In this document: piece by piece, positions 55,021-62,789 of the stretch
Layout: the number at the start of each line of letters is the position of its first letter
Numbering within the stretch: position 1 is the first letter of the stretch
Assembly: GCA_031288555.1 (NCBI GenBank)
Contig: JAITRE010000002.1
Span: 1 to 64,000, forward strand
Length of the DNA: 64,000 bases
From: Oscillospiraceae bacterium
GTDB taxonomy: Bacteria; Bacillota; Clostridia; Oscillospirales; Acutalibacteraceae
Direction of reading: 5' to 3'
Position numbers and translations under genes: made by a program
Notes under the pieces: generated by a model
The model's database searches: none
What the model was told of the DNA's origin: nothing
The model's input: only the letters and a program-made list of their open reading frames with translations

Positions 55021-56640
55021 TTGAAAACAATTAAAATTAAAGAAATATGTTTGTTTAGAAAATTTTTAGTTACTTTAATAGGTATATTGTTAATATTTGT
55101 TTTATCTTGTTGTGGTGGGAAAAAGAAGTGTCAAAGTATATCTTGTAGCTTTAACGAAGAACCAACGTCTTTAGATCCGCAAGTGGTGGAAGATTATCCT
55201 TCTAGTGTTTTAGTGATAAATCTATTTGAGGGTCTTGTAAGACTTGATAAAGACAGCAAAGTAATGCCTGGCATTGCTGAAAGTTGGGAGTCAGATAGCG
55301 AAAGTAGAATTTTTACATTTCATTTAAAAAAAGACGCTAAATGGTCTGATGGTAAAACTTCTGTTACCGCCAAAGATTTTTTGTTTGGGATAAAAAGGTC
55401 TATAGATCCTAAAACTTTTTCTAATTCTTCAAAATTACTTCGTATTATAAAAAATGCTTCAGATATTAGTCTTAACAAGATGAATCTTGACAATATTGGC
55501 GTTTTTGTTTTAGATGACTACACTCTTAAAATTGAACTTGAAAACAGTTTTAAAGATTTTCCTGTACTTTGTTGTAATCCTTGCGCCATGCCGTGCAATG
55601 AGGACTTCTTCAAAAATACGAATGGACAATACGGGAAAAATTCTAAAACCTTGCTTACTAATGGGCCTTTTAAAATAGGCAACAGAGGTTGGGATCACGA
55701 TAAAAATATTAATTTAGTTAAAAATGAAAATTATATTTATAAAAATGAGCGTGCTTTCACTCCGATTATTAATTTTTTAGTTAACAAAGATAACGAAGAA
55801 GAATTAAAACTTTTTAAAAATGAAGATGTAGATATATGTCATCTTAAAGAAAACGAAGATATAGAAGTGTTTAAAAAAAATATTGATTCAAATTTTGTAT
55901 CTTTTCAAAATGTTCTGTGGGGTATTGTTTTTAATTGTAGTTCTAATGCCTTTAAAGATGAAAATATGAGAAAAGGTTTTTTAAGTGCCATAGAAAGAGA
56001 TAATATAATATCGAAATTGCCTGAAGGTAAATTTACAAAGAGTGACGACATTATTTTAAATAATGCAATGTTTGCTGGTAGAAATTATCGAGAGCTTGTT
56101 TCTGGAAATTTTTTTTATAAAGGAAACAGCAACCCAAAGTCTTTTATACAAAATTTTTTAAACGAATCTAAAATTAAAATAGATAATATTTCTATTTTTT
56201 CTTCGGATGATGATAATGTAAAAATAATAAGCAATAATATTTTAGAGGTTTTGAATAAAAATCTTGGGTGCCACTTAAATATAAAATTTTTTCCTTTAGA
56301 CGAATTAAAAAAAAGAGTCGAGTCAAAAAATTTTGAATTTGCTTTAGTTCCTTTTAGTTTAAGCAGTGATCCTATTAAATTTCTTGGAAGCTTTTTATCT
56401 GATCAGCAAAAAAATCCTGCAGGTTTAAGTGATTCAGAATATGATAAAATTTTTGAAAATAACTTTAGTGGAGATACATTAAAGTGTATTGAAAAAGCAG
56501 AAAAGTATTTGAACAATAAAGCTGTTGTTTACCCCGTGTGTAGCAGTTTAAGTTATATTGCTATTAATAAAAAAATTTCAAATTTAGTTTTTAGACAGGA
56601 TCAAATTGTAGATTTTTCATTTGCAAAAAAAGAAAAATAA
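55021..56640 (+). CDS. Oligopeptide ABC transporter substrate-binding lipoprotein
   Basis: A 539-residue extracellular solute-binding protein of family 5 (OppA-like). The lipoprotein signal peptide has a hydrophobic core and lipobox (GILLIFVLSC, modified Cys near 31). The mature protein shows the family features: SFNEEPTSLDPQ, INLFEGLVRLDKDSKVMPGIAESWE, FHLKKDAKWSDGKTSVTAKDFLFGIKRSIDP, then a short peptide-pocket region. TTG start. It is an orphan: no permease or ATPase genes flank it, so it must share an Opp system elsewhere. It fits a life that depends on host peptides together with the dipeptidase at 29960. Confidence 0.92.
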   Translation: MKTIKIKEICLFRKFLVTLIGILLIFVLSCCGGKKKCQSISCSFNEEPTSLDPQVVEDYPSSVLVINLFEGLVRLDKDSKVMPGIAESWESDSESRIFTFHLKKDAKWSDGKTSVTAKDFLFGIKRSIDPKTFSNSSKLLRIIKNASDISLNKMNLDNIGVFVLDDYTLKIELENSFKDFPVLCCNPCAMPCNEDFFKNTNGQYGKNSKTLLTNGPFKIGNRGWDHDKNINLVKNENYIYKNERAFTPIINFLVNKDNEEELKLFKNEDVDICHLKENEDIEVFKKNIDSNFVSFQNVLWGIVFNCSSNAFKDENMRKGFLSAIERDNIISKLPEGKFTKSDDIILNNAMFAGRNYRELVSGNFFYKGNSNPKSFIQNFLNESKIKIDNISIFSSDDDNVKIISNNILEVLNKNLGCHLNIKFFPLDELKKRVESKNFEFALVPFSLSSDPIKFLGSFLSDQQKNPAGLSDSEYDKIFENNFSGDTLKCIEKAEKYLNNKAVVYPVCSSLSYIAINKKISNLVFRQDQIVDFSFAKKEK

Positions 56641-56648
56641 TAGAATAA

Positions 56649-56677
56649 GCTGCTTTTAACATTATATTAAAAACAGC
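56649..56677. terminator. Hairpin between convergent genes
   Basis: GCTGCTTTTAA pairs with TTAAAAACAGC with one mismatch around a 7-base loop. T-rich sequence follows on both strands, so it may serve both convergent genes. It resembles the hairpins at 1371 and 62736. Confidence 0.6.
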
Positions 56678-56710
56678 TGCGCATAAATTTTTTAAAAATT
56701 AAATTTAATT

Positions 56711-57526
56711 TTAGTTTTTTATTTCATATATAAAATAGCATCCATTTTTACTTGCAACATCTAAAGCTTCTTTTTCACTAATTTGTTTAACATTGGAATC
56801 GTCAAATTCGAACCAATTTTTGTTAATTTCTACATAAGCGGAATAATGGCCAGGCGTAAAGCGCGAGAAAGACTTAAGATTATATTTTAAATTTTCATTG
56901 TTAAGAGTATAGCGGGTTAAGTCTAATTCTTTTTTTATATTTAAATAATTAAGATTTTTTGGATTATATCTATACAAAATATGTGCTGTCGCGCTTATAT
57001 AAATAAAATTAGGTTTATTTTTAATTTTTCTTTTAAAATTTTGACTATTAAACCCAAATTCTAAAACTTCGTCCATGTTTCTACAATTAGGATAATATAT
57101 TAATTGTATATTTTCCGAGTAAGAGACGCGACCAGTGTTTCTTTCTACAGAAATATAAGCGGATATATCAAGTTCTTCTTTTAATTTAAAATGTTCGATT
57201 AATTTTATAACAAAATTTTCAGAATCATTAGATTTATATAGATCGATGTTCTTAATCTTAAATTCTTTAACAAAATTGGCTGTGTCAACAACAGAAGCGG
57301 CGTTGTTTAGTAGGTTTTTAATTAATTCACCAAATGATTTTGAAAATGTGTCACCTGAATTTATTAATTTATCTGCAAAAGTTAGTGCTTTATTTTTAGG
57401 GCAAGATCTAATAATTGTTTGAATTGCTGTGTTTATATAACACATTGATCCGGTTGTATTTTTTAAACCAGAATGAGGACTTACCTTTTCGTATTTTGCT
57501 GGTAATACCGGTAATAATGAAGTCAA
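56711..57526 (-). CDS. USP-like (C19) protease without export signal
   Basis: A 271-residue protein that is nearly only the USP-like domain. The Cys box is SGLKNTTGSMCYINTAIQ with Cys29. The His box is LKYNLKSFSRFTPGHYSAYV with His227, followed by WFEFDDSNV (Asp242/243) and a final CYFIYEIKN. All catalytic positions are intact, as in the secreted paralogue at 34426. In contrast to that one there is no signal peptide and no Nif11 leader: the frame opens with TTG at 57526, an in-frame stop lies about 15 bases upstream, and no ribosome site is visible. It is either a 5'-truncated gene or a protein made or exported in another way. Confidence 0.78.
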   Translation of the reverse strand: MTSLLPVLPAKYEKVSPHSGLKNTTGSMCYINTAIQTIIRSCPKNKALTFADKLINSGDTFSKSFGELIKNLLNNAASVVDTANFVKEFKIKNIDLYKSNDSENFVIKLIEHFKLKEELDISAYISVERNTGRVSYSENIQLIYYPNCRNMDEVLEFGFNSQNFKRKIKNKPNFIYISATAHILYRYNPKNLNYLNIKKELDLTRYTLNNENLKYNLKSFSRFTPGHYSAYVEINKNWFEFDDSNVKQISEKEALDVASKNGCYFIYEIKN

Positions 57527-58249
57527 CGAAAATGTTTTTTATTGGTAGATATTACTATAATCAAAAATATATACATATGCTTTAAATATTTTTTTTTACT
57601 TTTAAATAGATTTTTTATTTTTTTTAAAATCCTCTTTTATTATATTTTTTAATAAAATAAAAAATTAATAAGCAAATATATATACTTATTTTTAAAAATA
57701 TACAATAAAACCATAAAAAACTACAATATTTTCAGCAGTAATTTGTTTGAAATTAAGATATTATGATTATATTATGCCGCAAATTTATTAAACATTTAGT
57801 TTTTAAATTTGCATTTAGATTTGATTATATTATTTTTACACATTAAATTAAAAATTTTTAGAGTAAAAATACTTTTTTATTTTGCATTTTGTATATTTAA
57901 TAACAAACATAGGTTATTTATTTACAGTTTAAGGCAGTTTATTTGCAATGGTATCAAAGAAAGTACTGAGCATCTTTTCTTTAAATACTTAGTTAATTTT
58001 AAAATAACATTAAAAATAAAATTGTTATTATCGCTTCGCCAAAAATGTCTACAAAATTTTTAATATTATATTAAAATTTGTTTTAATTACAATATTTTGC
58101 AAATTATTAAAAATTAAAAATATTTAAAACTTCATTTTAGACAAAAACTAGAATACATAAAAGTTTGTTTACTTTTAAAAGAATTTTTAAAAAACAATAA
58201 ACTTAACCTTAATTTACAAATTTAATTTTTAGATAAGACAAAATTATCA
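57527..58249. repeat. Noncoding AT-rich flank with family repeats
   Basis: No gene is supported. Bases about 57980-58150 resemble 62375-62540, and about 58090-58255 is the inverted copy of 1440-1590. These are the shared 3' flanks of USP-like copies. The rest (57527-57950) shows nothing. Confidence 0.6.
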
Positions 58250-58920
58250 ATTTTTACATAAGCGCAATAATTATCAGAGCCCTTTGCATCTTTGCATACA
58301 AAAGATTTAAGATTGTACTTTAAAATTCTTCCGTTAAAATCGAAACCAGTTAAATCTATTTGTTCGTTTATTTCTATTTTTTTGATGATGTTTTTGCATA
58401 TTACTGTTCCAGGTACTTATTGTAAAAAAGCTAGATCTGTCTGTTTTTTTCTATTAAGCAAAGAATTTAAAGTTTTTTGAGTGTCCAACGTGTCGTTAGT
58501 GTGGTTGATACTAAGATTTTGTTTGTTACTATAAAAAATTCTAGTATTTTGATTATTAACATCTACTACAGGAAGAAAACTCAGCAATTTTAATTTTTTC
58601 TCAAGTTTTAAAAAAATCTTTAAAATACAAAATAGTGTTCACAATTAATTTTATGTCCTGATCTAGGATCAATAGTATCTATATCATTTACAAAGTTGTT
58701 GTATATGTTATTATTTTTATTTTGAATTATTTTCTTAACTTCTGAAACAAACTTGTTTGCACTACCATTAGCAAGTTTATATTTGATTTCTAACAAGTTT
58801 TTAATTAAATTAGCAAATGATTTTGAAAAATTATCAGGTTCTTTTAACAATTTGTTTACAAGAGTTAACAATTTTTCTTTAGGTACAGACCTAACAAAAG
58901 ATTAAAGTGCTCTATTTAAG
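58250..58920 (-). pseudogene. Relic A of a Nif11-family USP-like gene
   Basis: On the minus strand pieces of the family protein appear in order: a stop-containing SFVRSVPKEKLLTLVNKLLKE, then SKSFANLIKNLLE and KINCEHYFVF (open frame 58871-58620), then frame-shifted DVNNQNTRIF, a KINEQIDLTGFDFNGRILKY-like stretch and SFVCKDAKGSDNYCAYVKI. It ends where relatives have the WFKFDG motif. Leader and C-terminus are lost. It aligns best with the genes at 1 and 62790. Confidence 0.8.
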
Positions 58921-59249
58921 TTTAATATCTTGTTTTATAAGCCTCCCCTTTTTCTTTAATTTTAAATATCCTTTCTTTAGTTTCTAAAAGTTTCAACCAT
59001 CGAAATTGGACGTTATTTAAAGTGTTTACAACAAGTTATTAAATATTCGTTTAAAATAACTTTTTTTAAAATACGCTAAAATTTTAAAGACATTATATTT
59101 TCTGCATTGTTGTTTAGGTAACAGAGATGAAGCAATCTTTTTTATAAAACGTTTCTTATTATGAAGATTTATTGTAACATCTAATTTTTAAAGGAAGAAA
59201 GAAATTTGTTTTTTAAATTTTTTATACAATTTAAAGAATCTACTAAAAT

Positions 59250-59660
59250 ACATAATACTTTTCACAACCAATACCCCATTGTTTTAAAATTAACAAGCTT
59301 AGCTTTGTAATTTTTATCAGTTCTTTTGTTTTTAACTATTTTCTAATTTCTGAAATAAACTTGCTTTCATTATCACTATCAAGTCTAGTATTATTTCTAA
59401 CAAACTTTTAATTAATTCGCTAAATGAATTTTAAAATTTATCAAATTTTTTTGACAATTTGTATGTAGAAGTTAACGATTTTTTAAGTAAAGACCTGAAT
59501 AGCTGCAATTATACAAAGTACTTCTTTGATTAATGAAGTTTGAATTAATGTTAAAGCCGATTAGTAAATGTGAAATCGACATAGAAAAAGATGATTTTGG
59601 TGTTTTACGTCTAAATTTCTTTGATTTTGAGCTTTTTATTAATTTTACAGGATTGAATTT
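59250..59660 (-). pseudogene. Relic B of a Nif11-family USP-like gene
   Basis: The DNA aligns with 63300-63710 (same strand): the segment that encodes the linker, the VRSLPKEKLL-like helix and the KLIKGLLENNTR region. Several indels and stops break all frames. A plus-strand open frame at 59533-59718 lies across it and is only a shadow of the relic. Confidence 0.7.
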
Positions 59661-59829
59661 TATTTTAAATAATATGAAAAATAAATTTTTAAAACTATAT
59701 ACTATAAAGTTCTCATAAAATTTTAAAATAGAGACTAAATTTTAAAAGTAAGCTAAATTATTTTTTAAATGAAATGTTATTTTTAAAGAATTAAAAATTA
59801 ATTTACTTATTTAACAAGGAGCTGTCTTT

Positions 59830-60345
59830 TTGAAAAATAAAAAAATTTTGTTTTTTTTGATAACACCATTAATATTAATATCTATTATTATTTTTGTTTG
59901 CTTATTTAATATAAAATTCAACAATAAACGTAACGAATTAAATAAAAAAATATCCTTTGAATTTTCAAAAAAAGCTAATGTAAAAACAAATAACATAGAA
60001 TTTGAATGCGAAATTTCAAGAACTAAAGAAGAGATTACAAATATAAAAATTTTGTCGCCCAAAACTCTAGAAAATATACAGTTTTCTTGGCTCGGAAGTC
60101 ATCAAGAAATTTCATTTGGTTCTCTTTCAATAAGAAATGAAAAAGAAATTGTGTTAAATAAGAATTTCTCGCCTATACCTGTCATAAATAAAATATTAAA
60201 TCATGCCAGCAAATTAAAAAATAAGCATAAAAAGATCAAATCAAATGTAGATGGTTTGCGATACGAAATAACCGCATATCCTAATTCTAAACAGATTGAG
60301 AATATTATAGTTTTTTCTTATTTTATTGTACATTTTAAAAATTAA
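59830..60345 (+). CDS. Membrane-anchored LolA-like lipoprotein-type protein
   Basis: A 171-residue protein with one N-terminal hydrophobic segment (ILFFLITPLILISIIIFVCLF) and an external domain of beta pattern: IEFECEISRTKEEITNIKILSPKTLENIQFSW, then ISFGSLSIRN and a C-terminal YEITAYPNSKQIENI. Similar small anchored proteins are frequent in Oscillospiraceae, and the strand pattern recalls LolA-type folds, but I cannot assign a function. TTG start 8 bases after AAGGAG. It is intact and stands between dead USP-like copies. Confidence 0.65.
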   Translation: MKNKKILFFLITPLILISIIIFVCLFNIKFNNKRNELNKKISFEFSKKANVKTNNIEFECEISRTKEEITNIKILSPKTLENIQFSWLGSHQEISFGSLSIRNEKEIVLNKNFSPIPVINKILNHASKLKNKHKKIKSNVDGLRYEITAYPNSKQIENIIVFSYFIVHFKN

Positions 60346-60489
60346 ATATACGTATTGGTTATTATTGATGTTTAAAATTTCTAACTATGTTTTTGATCTT
60401 GACTTTTTTATATAAACGTTTAGATATTAACATTAATCAAATTTCATTAATCGAATAACCGTCTTAATTACAACTATTTAACTAATTGT

Positions 60490-61132
60490 TAGGCCTTTAT
60501 CTAAAGAAAATTATTAATTTTTGCAAACGAATTGTCAAAAAAATCTGATAATTTTTAAAATTCAATTTGGTAAATTAATTAAAGGTCTGTTAAAAGATAA
60601 CACTAGAATTGCTAATAATGCAAACAAGTTTGTTTAGAAATTGATAAAATACTCGAAGATAAAAATGATAATTATGCAAACGGCTATGCTCATTTTATTG
60701 ATCTTCAAGTAGTGGGATCAACGTATATTGTAAAGAATATTATTTATTTTTAGCAAGATTTTTTAAAATGATAATTTCACTAATATTCAAGAAAATTAGA
60801 ATATTTGTTTGAAAAAAGTAATATTAGATGAACTTAACTCTATTTTAATAAGTACTTTTGGCAATAGCATACGTCAGCAAAAAAAAATTAATAATAAACG
60901 AAAAAATAAATTTAACTGAATTTGATATTAACGGCAAAACTTTAAAGTACAATCTTAAATCTTTTGTGTGCGAAAATTCATACCCCTCTTAATCTATCAT
61001 TACACTTATGTGAAAATTAATGGAAAGTGATTCAAATTTGATGATTCTAAAGTAGAATATGTTCGCAAAATTGATGTTTTAATAATGCTGCAAGAAAAAA
61101 TGCAATATTACGTCTATGAAAAAGAGAAACAA
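60490..61132 (+). pseudogene. Relic C of a Nif11-family USP-like gene
   Basis: On the plus strand, pieces matching the protein at 62790-64000 occur in order across all three frames: FANELSKKSDNF, FGKLIKGLLKDNTRIANNANKFV, FEKKVILDELNSILISTFGNSIRQQ, INEKINLTEFDINGKTLKYNLKSF, HYTYVKI and MQYYVYEKEKQ. Many frameshifts and stops break it, and part of the middle is missing. High identity of the later part to the live gene suggests recent death or gene conversion. Confidence 0.85.
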
Positions 61133-61352
61133 GCTGTATTTTGTTTTATTATTTTTCTTTTGAAAAATTTATAATTTGATCTTCTCTAAAAATTAAATTT
61201 GTAAATATTACGATTTTTACAATATATCTTTAATATAACACTTGTTTACAATTAAATCAAAATATTCACAAAATACCCTAATATTAAGCTTTTAACAACG
61301 CTTTTCAGCTATTATAAATTTAAAAATTCATATATAAATTTATTTAAAAGTA

Positions 61353-61361
61353 TGATACAAT
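61353..61361 (+). promoter_or_regulatory. Extended -10 before the orphan ATPase leader
   Basis: TG-A-TACAAT with the hexamer at 61356-61361. No good -35 is seen. It would give a leader of about 330 bases for the ATPase gene. Confidence 0.4.
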
Positions 61362-61369
61362 ATGAAAGT

Positions 61370-61698
61370 AACATAGTACGTAACTCGCTAGCTAATTTAA
61401 GAAAAAATGATTCAGTAAAGTAAATATAACGAAGTATGTGTATAAAAAACACATCAACTCGGATAAATGCAATGTTTTTGAAAGTTTATAGTTTGAGTAA
61501 ATAAACAAATCGTTTTTTGTATTTGTTAGATTTTAAAATTTAAATAATACATATTAAATTTGGGCTAGCTGGCTGCTGTACGCACGGTGGGTTTTTTCTT
61601 AAAGTAACAAATGCTTTCAGATTGGCTTTGTGCATTTTTGAAAATGACATTTTAAAAGGAATCTATTTTTCAATATTATTTAACAGGAGGATAGCATA
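61370..61698 (+). other. Long leader with a GC-rich block, possible structured RNA
   Basis: No gene with a start and ribosome site is seen. GCTAGCTAATTT at about 61389 can partly pair with AAATTTGGGCTAGC near 61557. The stretch 61562-61592 is strikingly GC-rich for this genome and includes GGCTGCTGTACGCACGGTGG before a T run at about 61593. This may be a regulatory RNA element or a decayed peptide gene; I recognise no known family. Confidence 0.35.
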
Positions 61699-62331
61699 GT
61701 GGCTACGATGATTTTAAAAAACATAAACAAAAAATTTCACAGCAAAACAATATTTTCTAATTTTAATTTAGAGGTTAAAAATAATGACTTTATAGTTATT
61801 ATGGGAAAGTCTGGATCCGGAAAAACTACTCTTTTAAATATGATGGGTCTCATTGAAGAACCGGACTCGGGAACTTTGGAGTTTGCTGGGAAAAAAGCTG
61901 GTAAACCGAATTCAAAAGAAGCAATGAAAATAATAAGAGAAAACATTGGATATCTTTTTCAAAATTTTGCTCTTCTTGAAAACGAAACTGTTAAAAAAAA
62001 TCTTTTGATAGGCCTTAAATACGTAAAACTTACAAATAAAGAAAAAGACGAAAAAATTAAAAAAGCTTTAAATAAAGTTGGTCTTTCTGGGTTTGAAAAC
62101 AGAAAGGTTTATGAACTTTCTGGAGGTGAGCAGCAAAGGGTTGCAATAGCTCGGATTATATTAAAGCCATCTACTATTATTTTAGCAGACGAGCCAACTG
62201 GTTCTCTTGACAAGATTAACAAAGAAGCCGTGGTTTCTTTACTTAAAACTCTTAATAAGGAAAAAGCTGTAGTAGTTGTAACGCACGACCCCAGTATAGC
62301 AGAAATTGCATCTAAGGTAATAGAAATTTAA
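61699..62331 (+). CDS. Orphan bacteriocin-export-type ABC ATPase
   Basis: A 210-residue ATPase of the MacB/LolD group, close in style to those next to lactococcin-972-type bacteriocins. Walker A is GKSGSGKTTLLNMMGL, Q-loop YLFQNFALLENETV, signature LSGGEQQRVAIARIIL, Walker B IILADEPTGSLD, H-loop VVVTHD. GTG start 8 bases after a perfect AGGAGG. No permease gene follows or precedes it; decayed USP-like copies lie on both sides. It may serve the permeases at 40390-42729 or be the remnant of a second cassette. Confidence 0.88.
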   Translation: MATMILKNINKKFHSKTIFSNFNLEVKNNDFIVIMGKSGSGKTTLLNMMGLIEEPDSGTLEFAGKKAGKPNSKEAMKIIRENIGYLFQNFALLENETVKKNLLIGLKYVKLTNKEKDEKIKKALNKVGLSGFENRKVYELSGGEQQRVAIARIILKPSTIILADEPTGSLDKINKEAVVSLLKTLNKEKAVVVVTHDPSIAEIASKVIEI

Positions 62332-62735
62332 ACAAAAAACTGCTTAATAAACTAAAATATCTTATACATTTTTTCTAAATACTTATTAATTTTGGAATAA
62401 TAGCAAAAACAAAATTGTTATTATTGCTAAAAAAGTATTTACAAAATTATCGTTGCTGCATTTAAATTTGCCTCGATAATTATAATATCTTGCAAATTAT
62501 TAAAAATTGAGAATACTTAAAACTTTATTTTAGACAAAAACTAAAACGTGTAGAAGAAACAATTTTTTAAAAATAATAAATTTAGGTTTGAAGTGTTTAA
62601 GTAAATGTCTTTGAAAGTTTTAATATATTCAACAAATCATATAAAACATACATTTAAAAGATCGCAATATTTACAAATTTAATTTTTAAACAAGATCAAA
62701 TTATAAATTTTTCAAAAGAAAAATAATAAAACAAA
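62332..62735. repeat. Noncoding flank with family repeats
   Basis: No gene. Bases about 62375-62540 resemble 57980-58150 in the same orientation, the shared 3' flank of the minus-strand USP-like copies. Confidence 0.6.
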
Positions 62736-62775
62736 ATACAGCTTGTTTTTAATATTGCATCAAAAACAGCTGTAT
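62736..62775 (-). terminator. Terminator of the last USP-like gene
   Basis: ATACAGC-TTGTTTTT pairs with AAAAACAGCTGTAT with a single bulge. On the minus strand a T-rich tail follows. It is the best-preserved copy of the element also seen at 1371-1411. Confidence 0.75.
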
Positions 62776-62789
62776 GAGTTTTTGAAAAA

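Noticed and set aside
57809-58063. 84-residue plus-strand frame
   Set aside because: It lies in the duplicated noncoding 3' flank; the related copy near 62375-62540 has no such frame.
58292-58480. 62-residue plus-strand frame
   Set aside because: Antisense shadow of relic A, without a start context.
59533-59718. 61-residue plus-strand frame
   Set aside because: It is the antisense of relic B of the USP-like family; the same stretch opposite the live gene (about 63590-63710) also reads open by chance.
61550-61690. Short peptide gene in the GC-rich leader of the orphan ATPase
   Set aside because: A frame with GLAGCCTHGGFFLK exists but has no start codon with a ribosome site; kept only as a possible RNA element.
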